64,000 nt of DNA from an uncultured Collinsella sp. (lineage in GTDB: Bacteria; Actinomycetota; Coriobacteriia; Coriobacteriales; Coriobacteriaceae). Made by a program: the position numbers and the translations under genes. Of the stretch, positions 44,369-52,350 are shown piece after piece; the stretch's first letter is position 1; every line of letters starts with the position of its first letter. Location: NCBI GenBank assembly GCA_902482035.1, contig CABSYW010000006.1:1-64000 (forward strand). The letters run 5' to 3'. The notes beneath the pieces are model-generated. The model saw only the letters and a program-made list of their open reading frames with translations, was not told the DNA's origin and did no database searches.

Positions 44369-44758
44369 ATGTGGGGCGGCCAGGCTGCGGAGCGTTCGCT
44401 GATGGCCGGCGGTATGTCGGCTGAGGCGGCGGCCATTGCGCGCGAGGCCCAGATGCGCTCGGAGGCTTCTGAGGCGGCTCGCATTGCCTATGTGACGCAG
44501 GCCCGCACGCTTCGCGAACGCCGCGGCTCGTTTATCAAGATGGTTGTCGTCTCCGCCCTTGTCGCGGCAATCTGCTCGCGCCTTCGTGGTACAGTTGGTG
44601 CGCTTGGGTTTTCGATCTCTACGGGCCTCGTGATCTGGGGTGTGGTCGATGCGGTCATGCTGACTAGTCAGATCAAGGTGCTCGACAAGCGCGCGATGGA
44701 TATGATGCGCACCCGCGACGCTGCCGCTAAGATCGCCGCCGAGGCACAAGAACTGTAA
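44369..44758 (+). CDS. Small two-helix membrane protein, family unknown
   Basis: One hundred and twenty-nine residues: an Ala/Glu/Arg-rich helical N-terminus (about 1-50), two membrane helices (about 55-68 and 73-93) and an Ala-rich charged helix at the end. The ATG at 44369 directly follows the BFN stop and lacks a clear ribosome-binding site. ATG 44402, with GGAG nine bases before it, is an alternative. The function is unknown; co-transcription with the BFN gene is likely. Confidence 0.65.
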   Translation: MWGGQAAERSLMAGGMSAEAAAIAREAQMRSEASEAARIAYVTQARTLRERRGSFIKMVVVSALVAAICSRLRGTVGALGFSISTGLVIWGVVDAVMLTSQIKVLDKRAMDMMRTRDAAAKIAAEAQEL

Positions 44759-44788
44759 TGACGCCAGACTCGATGGGAAGGTCTAAAG

Positions 44789-45238
44789 ATGGCACAGGAT
44801 ATGCAGGATGCCGGTAACGTCTCCGCCGAGCTCGACGCCATGGTGTGCGATCTGATCGGCGCGTTCTTGGACGACCTTGCCGCCGGTGAAAACCCTGGCG
44901 TGGTCGTGGCAATTGAGGACGCCGCTTCCAACCGTTATCTGGCGGCGCTCGATGAGGATGGCGAAGAGGCGTGCCTCGAGGCGGCCACCAACTTTATCTC
45001 CGAGCACAAGATGGGTCTTAAGGACGAGGGCCTGGGCCGTATCGCTCGCTATGCCATCGGCTACACCGGCTGCGTCGAGATTGACGGCGGCTATCACGAT
45101 GCTCTGCTCGTGAGCTTCTTCGAAACCACGCTCGAGAGTGGTTTTTCGGCATATGTGCTGTATGAGGGCATGGGCGCCGGCGATGGTTTTATGTGGAGCG
45201 ACCCTGAACCTGCAGGTGAGGAAACCCCTCTCATCTAA
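44789..45238 (+). CDS. Conserved-looking soluble protein, function unknown
   Basis: A 149-residue acidic cytoplasmic protein with no signal or membrane helix. I do not recognise a family. The middle has hydrophobic strands and conserved-looking glycines (IARYAIGYTGCVEIDGGYHDALLVSFFETTLESGF, described in part), suggesting a compact alpha/beta fold. The ATG at 44789 has GGAAGG upstream. It may share a transcript with the two genes before it. Confidence 0.65.
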   Translation: MAQDMQDAGNVSAELDAMVCDLIGAFLDDLAAGENPGVVVAIEDAASNRYLAALDEDGEEACLEAATNFISEHKMGLKDEGLGRIARYAIGYTGCVEIDGGYHDALLVSFFETTLESGFSAYVLYEGMGAGDGFMWSDPEPAGEETPLI

Positions 45239-45355
45239 AATCGCTAAAATAAACGAGTTTTCGGTAAAAGGCTCAATATTCCCGCTGAGCGTTGTATCGC
45301 TGGGCGGGCCGCATACGCGTGCCGGTTGTATATAGATAGAAGATAGGGGAACTAC

Positions 45356-47194
45356 ATGCGCGTAGACAATCTGAGGAACATCGCCATCATCGCTCACGTC
45401 GACCACGGCAAGACGACGATGGTCGACAAGCTCCTGCGTGCCACGGACGCCTTCCGTGCCAACCAGCAGGTCGAGGACCGCGTCCTGGATTCCAACGACC
45501 AGGAGCGCGAGCGCGGCATTACGATTCTCGCCAAGAACATCTCTATCGAGTACAAGGACGTCAAGATCAACGTCATCGACACCCCGGGCCACGCCGACTT
45601 TGGCGGCGAGGTCGAGCGCGTGCTGCGTATGGCCGACGGCGCCCTGCTGCTGGTCGACGCTTTTGAGGGCCCCATGCCCCAGACCCGCTTCGTGCTGCGT
45701 CACGCTATCGACACCGGTCTTAAGATCATGATCGTCATCAACAAGATCGACCGTCCGGGTGCCAACCCCGAGAAGGCCTACAACGACTGCCTCGACCTTA
45801 TGGCCGACCTGGGCGCTACCGACGATCAGCTTGAGTTCGCCATGGAGCACGTGGTCTACGCCAGCGCCATGAATGGCTTTGCCCGCCTTGACCCCAACGA
45901 CGGCAACATGGACATGTATCCGCTGCTCGATATGATCATCGACGACATGCCCGCGCCCGAGGTTGACGAGAACGCCCCGCTGGCCATGCAGTGCGTGACC
46001 ATCGATCACTCCAACTTCGTTGGCCGTATCGGCATCGGCCGCGTGTACTCTGGCACCATTCACCAGGGCGATCAGATCCTAGTTGTCAAGAACGACGGCT
46101 CCAGCGCTACCGCCACCGTCAAGCAGCTCTTTACCTTCGACTATCTGGGCCGCACCGAGTGCCAGGAAGTCGGCGCCGGCGATATCGCTGCTGTCGTGGG
46201 TATTGACCGCACCGATATCGGCGATGTCTACACCGATCCCGAGAACCCCGTCGAGCTCGAGCCCATCGAGATCGACCCGCCGACCCTGTCCATCGTCTTT
46301 GAGGCTTCGACCTCCCCGCTCGTCGGCCGTGACGGCGACATCGTGGGCGCCCGTCAGCTTAAGGAGCGCCTGTTCAACGAGGCCGAGAACAACGTGACTA
46401 TGAAGATCGAGGAGCTCGAGGACAAGAGCGGCGTCGAGGTCTCGGGCCGCGGCATCCTGCACCTGTCTGTTCTGATGGAGTCCATGCGCCGCGAGGGCTT
46501 TGAGTTCCAGGTCGGCCGTCCCCGCGTTCTGTTTAAGAAGGACGAGAACGGCAACAAGATGGAACCTGTCGAGCAGGCCGTCGTTGAGTGCCCGGACGAG
46601 TACTCAGGCAAGGTCGTTGAGGTCTTCGGCACCTCCGGCGGCATCATGACGAGCATGGATACCTCGGGCATCGTGACGCACCTCGAGTTTAAGATCCCGA
46701 CGCGCGGCATCATGGGCCTTAAGAACCGCATCATGAACGTCACCCACGGCGAGGGCGTTTTCTACCACACCTTCCTGGAGTACGGTCCTTACGCCGGCGA
46801 GATCGGTAACCGTCAGAACGGCGCCATGATCTCCATGACCACCGAGAAGGCCGTTGCCTACGCTCTGGGCACGCTGCAGGAGCGCGGCCAGCTGTTTGTT
46901 GAGCCGGGCACCGAGTGCTACGAGGGCATGATCGTGGGCGAGCGCAGCAAGGCCGGCGACATGGTCGTCAACATCGCCCGTACCAAGAACCTGGGCAACC
47001 AGCGTTCCTCGACCTCCGATATCTCCGTTCAGCTGGTGCCGCCCCGCACCTTCTCGCTGGAGGAGGCGCTGGAGTACATCGCCGACGACGAGCTGGTCGA
47101 GATTACCCCCAAGAACATCCGCCTGCGCAAGCGCCTGCTCAACGCCACCGACCGCAAGAAGGCCGCCGTCCGCGCCGGCCAGGTCAACAAATAA
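45356..47194 (+). CDS. typA: Ribosome-associated GTPase TypA/BipA
   Basis: A translational GTPase linked to ribosome assembly and stress. The 612-residue protein has G1 AHVDHGKTT, the switch-I threonine in RERGITI, G3 DTPGHADFGGEVER, G4 NKIDRPGA and G5 ASAMNG. EF-G-like domains III and V and the TypA-specific C-terminus (ITPKNIRLRKRLLNATDRKK in part) follow. It stands alone and ends at a strong terminator. Confidence 0.96.
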   Translation: MRVDNLRNIAIIAHVDHGKTTMVDKLLRATDAFRANQQVEDRVLDSNDQERERGITILAKNISIEYKDVKINVIDTPGHADFGGEVERVLRMADGALLLVDAFEGPMPQTRFVLRHAIDTGLKIMIVINKIDRPGANPEKAYNDCLDLMADLGATDDQLEFAMEHVVYASAMNGFARLDPNDGNMDMYPLLDMIIDDMPAPEVDENAPLAMQCVTIDHSNFVGRIGIGRVYSGTIHQGDQILVVKNDGSSATATVKQLFTFDYLGRTECQEVGAGDIAAVVGIDRTDIGDVYTDPENPVELEPIEIDPPTLSIVFEASTSPLVGRDGDIVGARQLKERLFNEAENNVTMKIEELEDKSGVEVSGRGILHLSVLMESMRREGFEFQVGRPRVLFKKDENGNKMEPVEQAVVECPDEYSGKVVEVFGTSGGIMTSMDTSGIVTHLEFKIPTRGIMGLKNRIMNVTHGEGVFYHTFLEYGPYAGEIGNRQNGAMISMTTEKAVAYALGTLQERGQLFVEPGTECYEGMIVGERSKAGDMVVNIARTKNLGNQRSSTSDISVQLVPPRTFSLEEALEYIADDELVEITPKNIRLRKRLLNATDRKKAAVRAGQVNK

Positions 47195-47221
47195 GCGCTG
47201 GACTTTATAGCGTCTAACAAG

Positions 47222-47255
47222 AAAGGGCGTCGACCGTAATGGTCGGCGCCCTTTT
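47222..47255 (+). terminator. typA terminator
   Basis: An AAGGGCG-CGACC/GGTCG-CGCCCTT stem is followed by TTTTT on the plus strand. Confidence 0.85.
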
Positions 47256-47282
47256 TGGTGCACAGGGATTGAGTTGGTCTGC

Positions 47283-47323
47283 ACCCCCCCCGCAAAGGTG
47301 CCTGTCCCCTTTGCGGGGGGGGG
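47283..47323. repeat. Homopolymer-tipped inverted repeat (C8/G9)
   Basis: A C8-GCAAAGG arm and a CCTTTGC-G9 arm form a 16-bp stem with a short loop, eight bases from the end of the minus-strand gene. It has no T-run. Confidence 0.6.
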
Positions 47324-47330
47324 TCGACGG

Positions 47331-48476
47331 CTAGGCGGAAGGAAGGCCCGGGGTGTTGGCGGCCTGCTGCGGCTTGAGGTGGGCGTTGCGCCAGATGATT
47401 TGGATGATGTAGCCGAGTGTAAAGACGAAGGTCACGCCGCTGATGAAATCACCTACGAGGGGGATTGCCGTAAGCGCGCCCGCGGCGATGCCACCTACGG
47501 CCGCCATGGCGTAACGGTTCTGGCTGTGTCCGACCATGCGGGCGATCGCACATCCCGCAAAGGCACTCGACACCAACGCGATGCCGATAACGCCGCACAA
47601 GAGGGCTCCGGCAAGCGACAGACCAGCGATAGAGATAATCAGCAGTAGGACGGCGGGGACGATAGCAATCGTGCTCAGAAGACCGCTCACCCACAGGGGC
47701 ATGGGGCGCTGGTGGAGCATGCCGGCGGCGCTGGCGGTCGCGCGCGGAAAGACGAGCTCGAGCAGCAGAGCGACAAAGCAGGTCGAGAGTGCCGCGGCGA
47801 CGATACCGCCGATGACATCGTTAACGGTGGAAGTATCCTCGTTCTCGGTGCGGTCGATCTTGAGCGCGCCTACCTCGGCTCCTGCGGCACGCTCGGGGTC
47901 CTCGGAGACGTGCGCGTTCACGGTGCCGGTGATGTGGGCGTTCTTGCCCAGGATGAGCGTGTCGGCCCAAACCTCGACATTGCCCTCGACGGTGCCATCG
48001 ATGGTCACCGTATCGCCTGCCAGCGCTGCCGACTTGGCAGAGCCGCGCAGGGCAACCGTCTCGCCTATCGCATAGAAACAGTTGGCGGCGCTGCCGGCGT
48101 TGAGAACAGCGTGCTGGCCAGCGACGGTCACGCTGCCATCAACCGTGGTCTGGGCGATATCAATCGTGCGCGCCGCAAGACGAACGGCGCCGCCCACCGT
48201 GCAGTCACGGATAGAGAGGGTATCGCCCGCAGCGATGATATCGTGGTCGATGGACGCATCATCCAAGTTGAGGGCCTGACCGGCCCAGTACAGGTCACCC
48301 TCGACGCCGGACGGATTGGCGTCATTGTCGGTCGCAAGGACATTGCCTGCCGTGTCCGTGCCGGCAAATGACGCCGTGGGAAGAGCAGTGAGCGCGAGCG
48401 CGATGAGCGCGAATGCCATAAGCAGGCAGCGACGCATCTTGTGTGACGGCGCCGTCGTGGTTTGATTGAAAGCCAT
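47331..48476 (-). CDS. Secreted/membrane bactofilin-like (polymer-forming) protein
   Basis: A 381-residue protein. It has a signal peptide or first helix (about 15-38, LLMAFALIALALTALPTASFA) and an extracytoplasmic beta-helix of short repeats (about 60-195, SIRDCTVGGAVRLAARTI, VDGTVEGNVEVWADTLILG) resembling polymer-forming bactofilins. Four membrane helices follow (about 225-350). Bactofilins are usually cytoplasmic, so a secreted domain joined to several membrane helices is a distinct arrangement. Similar proteins are often annotated only as polymer-forming cytoskeletal proteins. The function is unknown. Confidence 0.8.
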   Translation of the reverse strand: MAFNQTTTAPSHKMRRCLLMAFALIALALTALPTASFAGTDTAGNVLATDNDANPSGVEGDLYWAGQALNLDDASIDHDIIAAGDTLSIRDCTVGGAVRLAARTIDIAQTTVDGSVTVAGQHAVLNAGSAANCFYAIGETVALRGSAKSAALAGDTVTIDGTVEGNVEVWADTLILGKNAHITGTVNAHVSEDPERAAGAEVGALKIDRTENEDTSTVNDVIGGIVAAALSTCFVALLLELVFPRATASAAGMLHQRPMPLWVSGLLSTIAIVPAVLLLIISIAGLSLAGALLCGVIGIALVSSAFAGCAIARMVGHSQNRYAMAAVGGIAAGALTAIPLVGDFISGVTFVFTLGYIIQIIWRNAHLKPQQAANTPGLPSA

Positions 48477-48583
48477 GGTTGATCCTTTCGTTAGGTGTTC
48501 GGCATATACCTAACAGGGTACCCAACGCGTGGGCGCTCTAAAAGAACCTCTCGGTTGCATTTCGAAGGGTCGTGCCGTGCTGT

Positions 48584-49273
48584 CTACTTTTTACGGTGCA
48601 AGAAGCGTGCGATGTCTTCTTCGGTGGGGCTTTTGATGTCAAAGCGCAGCGAGAGCCAGCGCAGACCCATGGTCACGACAACGCATACGACCAGCGCGGC
48701 GACATTGCTCATGATGCCGCTCATAACGAGACACACATAGCTTGTCGATCCGGCGATGGCGGCGATGGCATAAAAGTTAGTACGTTGGAAAATGCCCGGA
48801 ACCACGCCCATAAAACCGTCGCGCAGCATGCCGCCGCCCACCGCGGTAAAAAAGCCCATCATGATGCACACCGCCGGCGCAAAGCCGTAGACCAGCGCCT
48901 TGTCTGCGCCGGTTGCCGCATAGATGCCGACCGAGATGATGTCGAGCAGGGGAATGAGCTTTTCGGGCTTGTCGACGATTGCCGGGAAGATGTAGATGAT
49001 GGCCGCGGTGGCGATGGAGAGCGGGAGCGCCATCGGTTGGTTGAGGATGTAGACGTTGCCCACCTGCAGCGTCATATCGCGCAAAAGACCGCCGCCCAGG
49101 CCGCAAACCACCGCGAGCGCAACTGCACCCACCAGGTCGAGTTTGTGCTCGCGTGCAACCAGCACACCCGAGATCGATGCAGCGACAACGGCGAACATCT
49201 CGAGCCAAAACGGAATGGCGACCATGGCATCCGATGCATGTGAGGTAACGGTTATAGCGGCGACGACGGGCAA
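48584..49273 (-). CDS. TRIC-type / UPF0126 membrane channel protein
   Basis: A 229-residue protein with about seven membrane helices and the internally repeated glycine motif GGGLLRD and GGGMLRD, a hallmark of the YicG/UPF0126 group now placed with trimeric intracellular cation channels. The TTG at 49273 has AAAGGA seven bases upstream. It is 107 bases upstream of the bactofilin-like gene on the same strand, so co-transcription is possible. Confidence 0.85.
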   Translation of the reverse strand: MPVVAAITVTSHASDAMVAIPFWLEMFAVVAASISGVLVAREHKLDLVGAVALAVVCGLGGGLLRDMTLQVGNVYILNQPMALPLSIATAAIIYIFPAIVDKPEKLIPLLDIISVGIYAATGADKALVYGFAPAVCIMMGFFTAVGGGMLRDGFMGVVPGIFQRTNFYAIAAIAGSTSYVCLVMSGIMSNVAALVVCVVVTMGLRWLSLRFDIKSPTEEDIARFLHRKK

Positions 49274-49385
49274 GATGGGGTCCTTTGGGTTGCTGGTTTA
49301 GACAATGCCCGTACATAGTACATGGTTGGCGGGCCTGGCGACCCTATTGCTCGGTAAACGGTCGGGACTGGATGCGGGCGTAGGC

Positions 49386-49456
49386 ACCAAACGTGTACAT
49401 CAGCCTCCAAAGATGTCAAAAAATGTCGGTTTTGGAGGGTGACGTACATGTTTGGG
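49386..49456. repeat. Imperfect 26-bp inverted repeat
   Basis: Arms 49386-49411 and 49431-49456 are reverse complements with about four mismatches, and the 19-nt loop contains GATGTCAAAAAATGTCGG. It lies upstream of the TRIC gene and 41 bp from the tRNA-Ser tail element. No gene is present in 49274-49701. Confidence 0.65.
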
Positions 49457-49497
49457 GGTCTGGGTTGATGTTGAACGCGATGGGGGCGTGGCTGAAT

Positions 49498-49637
49498 AGG
49501 AGGGATGTCCAAATTTTGAGCGGAGCTCAAAATTTATCCGGTCGGCTTACGCCGACCGCGCTGCGCTAAAAACGCGCCACGGGCGCGTTTTCTTTACGCT
49601 CCGCGCCCTGGCGGGTTCGAATCCCTCCTCCTCCGCC
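49498..49637 (-). repeat. tRNA-tail element downstream of tRNA-Ser(CGA)
   Basis: Plus-strand order: AGGAGGGAT (49498-49506), a 9-bp copy of the tRNA-Ser tail; hairpin AAATTTTGAGC-GGA-GCTCAAAATTT (49511-49535); hairpin CGGTCGGC-TTAC-GCCGACCG (49539-49558); hairpin AAAACGCGCC-ACG-GGCGCGTTTT (49569-49591); the conserved TTTACGCTCCGCGCCCTG box; and a perfect inverted 25-bp copy (49613-49637) of the real tRNA-Ser 3' region (49703-49727). Confidence 0.82.
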
Positions 49638-49666
49638 GTATTTGCTTGTAAGGGATTCAAAAGAAA

Positions 49667-49690
49667 AAAGCTCCCATTCTCGGGAGCTTT
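49667..49690 (-). terminator. tRNA-Ser(CGA) terminator
   Basis: An AAAGCTCCC/GGGAGCTTT stem is followed by a T6 run on the minus strand (49664-49669). Confidence 0.85.
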
Positions 49691-49701
49691 CTCAATCTAA
49701 A

Positions 49702-49792
49702 TGGCGGAGGAGGAGGGATTCGAACCCTCGTGACCTTATACAGGCCAAACGGTTTTCGAGACCGCCGCATTCAACCACTCTGCCACCCCTCC
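49702..49792 (-). tRNA. tRNA-Ser (anticodon CGA), CCA encoded
   Basis: The minus strand gives an 88-nt class II tRNA plus CCA: acceptor GGAGGGG/CTCCTCC, anticodon loop CTCGAAA, a long variable arm and T-arm GAGGGTTCGAATCCCTC. It is co-oriented with tRNA-Ser(GGA) 48 bases upstream. Confidence 0.95.
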
Positions 49793-49807
49793 GCGTGGGG
49801 TAAAAAC

Positions 49808-49831
49808 AAAGCAGGCTCAAAGGCCTGCTTT
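49808..49831 (-). terminator. Terminator between the two tRNA-Ser genes
   Basis: An AAAGCAGGC/GCCTGCTTT stem is followed by TGTTTTTA on the minus strand. It may be leaky, since no separate promoter for tRNA-Ser(CGA) is seen. Confidence 0.75.
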
Positions 49832-49840
49832 GGAATTAAC

Positions 49841-49931
49841 TGGCGGAGAGTCAGGGATTTGAACCCTGGAGACGCTTTTGACGCCTACACGATTTCCAAT
49901 CGTGCTCCTTCGGCCACTCGGACAACTCTCC
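49841..49931 (-). tRNA. tRNA-Ser (anticodon GGA), CCA encoded
   Basis: The minus strand gives an 88-nt class II tRNA plus CCA: acceptor GGAGAGT/ACTCTCC, anticodon loop TTGGAAA, a long variable arm and T-arm CAGGGTTCAAATCCCTG. Confidence 0.95.
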
Positions 49932-49947
49932 GTTAAATGCGAAAGTC

Positions 49948-49976
49948 AGTATACACGAGGAATCGCAAAGTGCAAA
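49948..49976 (-). promoter_or_regulatory. Promoter of the tRNA-Ser pair
   Basis: TTTGCA (49971-49976), a 17-bp spacer and TATACT (49948-49953) on the minus strand, 16 bp before tRNA-Ser(GGA). Confidence 0.7.
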
Positions 49977-50437
49977 CAGAAAAGTTGGCATTTTTTAAAA
50001 CGCTCGGCCGCGCTTGGCGTTGCAGTGGGGTTTGAGGTGCCAAAAAAAACGGCTTCCGACCAGCGTGGTTGATCAACTCAATTGTTCAAAAGGGGTATTC
50101 ATAAGCGACTTGGCAATGAATTTAAAAATCTTTGGGTGGTGCTGTGGACCACTGGTATGCATTTTGCGATCACAACCATGCGCCCGTTGACCTGCGACTT
50201 GGCTCAGCTTGTCCTCACGGCGCCGTATCTTGTCCACAAATCCGTCAAGCATTTGGTCGGCATTTGGTTGGAATGCGCATGAAACGTGGTGCGAGCATGG
50301 GCATATGTGGAGGTCATGAGGTTGTAGCTGCATATTCTTGCAGCCTAGGAGGTTGAAAGATATTATTACCAAGTCTTTTCCTGCTTCAGGCGCACCTTCA
50401 CGACCTGAAGCCACATTTGCCCAGAGGAGGTGACAAT
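49977..50437 (+). other. Leader region upstream of rpsF, no gene
   Basis: About 460 bp without a supportable gene. The last part holds stem-loops GCTGCA/TGCAGC (50327-50344) and CTTCAGG/CCTGAAG (50384-50410) shortly before the rpsF ribosome-binding site. They may form an autoregulatory leader of the kind used by S6:S18, but I cannot match the known consensus with certainty. The promoter is not clear. Confidence 0.35.
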
Positions 50438-50731
50438 ATGAAGGCTTATGAACTGCTGTTCTTTGTTGACCCGTCGCTCGACCCCGAGACTCGTCTCGCT
50501 GTTATGAAGCGTATCGATACCACGATCGCTGAGGGCGCTGGCAAGGTCGACTCCGTTGACGAGTGGGGCAAGCGCAAGCTCGCCTACGAGATCAACGACC
50601 TCACCGATGGTGACTACACCCTCATCAACTTCCACGCAGATCCTACCCAGATCGCCGAGCTTGATCGCGTCCTGCGCATCACCGACGCTGTGGTCCGCCA
50701 CATGATCGTCCGTCGCGACGACCAGGAGTAA
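50438..50731 (+). CDS. rpsF: 30S ribosomal protein bS6
   Basis: Ninety-seven residues beginning MKAYELLFFVDPSLDPE, with WGKRKLAYEINDLTDGDY and the closing HMIVRRDDQE. The ATG at 50438 has GAGGAGGTGACAAT upstream. It is the first gene of the rpsF-ssb-rpsR-rplI operon. Confidence 0.96.
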   Translation: MKAYELLFFVDPSLDPETRLAVMKRIDTTIAEGAGKVDSVDEWGKRKLAYEINDLTDGDYTLINFHADPTQIAELDRVLRITDAVVRHMIVRRDDQE

Positions 50732-50779
50732 GACTGTCGTTTTGGACTGGGCTTGTGCCCCAAGAGGAAGTAGTGAGTT

Positions 50780-51232
50780 ATGAGCATCAATCGAGTGAAC
50801 ATCACCGGTAACCTCACCCGCGATCCCGAGCTGCGCGCCACCGCCGGCGGAACCCAGGTTCTGTCCTTTGGCGTCGCCGTGAACGATCGTCGCCGTAACG
50901 CGCAGACTGGCGAGTGGGAGGACTATCCCAACTTTGTCGACTGCACCATGTTCGGCACCCGCGCCGAGGCCGTGAGCCGTTTCCTGGCAAAGGGAAACAA
51001 GGTCGCGATCGAGGGCAAGCTGCGCTACAGCTCTTGGGAGCGCGACGGCCAGCGCCGGAGCAAGCTTGAGGTCATCGTCGATGAGATCGAGTTTATGAGC
51101 TCCCGTGGTGGCCAGGGTGGCTACGATCAGGGCGGTTACGCCCCCGCAGCTCCCGCGCCCGCAGCACGTCCTGCCGCACCGGTGGCCACGCCGCCCGCGG
51201 TCGACGTCTACGATGAGGACATCCCGTTCTAA
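50780..51232 (+). CDS. ssb: Single-stranded DNA-binding protein
   Basis: A 150-residue OB-fold protein: SINRVNITGNLTRDPELR at the start, DYPNFVDCTMFGTRAEAVSRF, and an ELRYSSWERDGQ-type strand. A Gly/Gln/Ala/Pro-rich linker leads to the acidic tip DEDIPF that recruits partner proteins. Its place between rpsF and rpsR is the usual bacterial one. Confidence 0.96.
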   Translation: MSINRVNITGNLTRDPELRATAGGTQVLSFGVAVNDRRRNAQTGEWEDYPNFVDCTMFGTRAEAVSRFLAKGNKVAIEGKLRYSSWERDGQRRSKLEVIVDEIEFMSSRGGQGGYDQGGYAPAAPAPAARPAAPVATPPAVDVYDEDIPF

Positions 51233-51304
51233 GGGTTGTTCACCTATTTTTGAGTGAGAGGCGGCTTCGGTTCGCCGAAGTTGCCAAATGAAAGGTATTT
51301 TGAC

Positions 51305-51571
51305 ATGGCTAATGATTTTTCTGCACGTCAGCCGCGTCGTAAGTACTGCCAGTTCTGCAAGGAGAACACTGAGTTCATCGACTATAAGGACACTCAGCTT
51401 CTCCGTAAGTACATGACCGACCGTGGCAAGATCAAGCCCCGTCGCGTCACTGGCGCTTGCACGCAGCATCAGCATGACATCGCCAACGCCATCAAGCGCG
51501 CCCGCGAGATGGCTCTCCTGCCGTACACCGTCCCCGTGGTTTCCTCTCGTGGCAACCGCGACCGCGGCTAA
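51305..51571 (+). CDS. rpsR: 30S ribosomal protein bS18
   Basis: Eighty-eight residues with KYCQFCKENTEFIDYKD (two cysteines, possibly Zn-binding) and GKIKPRRVTGACTQHQHDIA. I chose the ATG at 51305, the start of MANDFSARQPRRKYC. The frame from 51254 reads through the spacer. Confidence 0.95.
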   Translation: MANDFSARQPRRKYCQFCKENTEFIDYKDTQLLRKYMTDRGKIKPRRVTGACTQHQHDIANAIKRAREMALLPYTVPVVSSRGNRDRG

Positions 51572-51586
51572 GAAGGGAGACGCATC

Positions 51587-52126
51587 ATGAAGGTTATTCT
51601 TCTCGATGAGATCAAGGGCAAGGGCGGCGAGGGTGACGTCGTAGAGGTCGCTCAGGGTTACGCTGAGAACTTCCTGTTCCCCAAGAAGCTCGCTGTTGCC
51701 GCCACCAAGGGCAACCTCAAGCAGCTTGACGAGCGTCGCAACAACATCGCCAAGCGCGAGGCCGTCCGTCTGGCTACCGCCAACGAGACCAAGGCTGCCT
51801 TCGATGGCAAGACGGTCACCGTTGACGTCAAGGTCGGCGACGAGGGCATCCTCTTTGGCTCCGTTACCGCCGCTATGATCGCTGACGCCATCAAGGCTCA
51901 GCTCGGTATGGACATCGACCGCAAGCGCGTCGAGCTCGGTAAGCCCATCAAGGTTGCCGGTGCCCACACCGTTGCCATCTCGCTGTACCGAGAGATCAAG
52001 GCCGAGGTTGTCGTTCTCGTCGGCGTTACCGCCGAGGAGCTCGCTGCCGAGGCTGAGGTCGAGGAGGCCGCTGAGGTCGCCGAGGCCGAGACCGCCGAGG
52101 TCGAGACTGAGGCTGCTGCCGAGTAG
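51587..52126 (+). CDS. rplI: 50S ribosomal protein bL9, with acidic Ala/Glu tail
   Basis: The N-terminal domain (MKVILLDEIKGKGGEGDVVEV, read in parts) and the connecting helix and C-terminal domain to about residue 149 are normal bL9. About 30 extra residues of Ala/Glu/Val repeats follow, giving 179 residues in place of about 150. It is the last gene of the operon, followed by a terminator. Confidence 0.95.
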   Translation: MKVILLDEIKGKGGEGDVVEVAQGYAENFLFPKKLAVAATKGNLKQLDERRNNIAKREAVRLATANETKAAFDGKTVTVDVKVGDEGILFGSVTAAMIADAIKAQLGMDIDRKRVELGKPIKVAGAHTVAISLYREIKAEVVVLVGVTAEELAAEAEVEEAAEVAEAETAEVETEAAAE

Positions 52127-52158
52127 CATTTGCTGCAACGCAACAATCTTGTTCTAAG

Positions 52159-52187
52159 AAGGGCGCTCTGGGAAACCAGGGCGCCCT
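52159..52187 (+). terminator. Terminator of the rpsF-rplI operon
   Basis: An AAGGGCGCTCTGG/CCAGGGCGCCCTT stem (one mismatch) with a GAAA loop, followed by TTTTGTTTTTT. Confidence 0.88.
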
Positions 52188-52350
52188 TTTGTTTTTTGCG
52201 CTGAGTGAGTGTCATGGTGAACGTTGCGTCGAAGTCCTATATACAGGACCGTTCATCCGTTTGGTTCGGTGATGATTGGCGGCGCGCGGCGCGTTTTGGG
52301 ACCGTGGCTGATACTATGGATGCTCGCAAGCGATATGAATGAGGATGCTC

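Noticed and set aside
50073..50414. 113-residue minus-strand ORF upstream of rpsF
   Set aside because: No ribosome-binding site or domain; it overlaps the rpsF leader.
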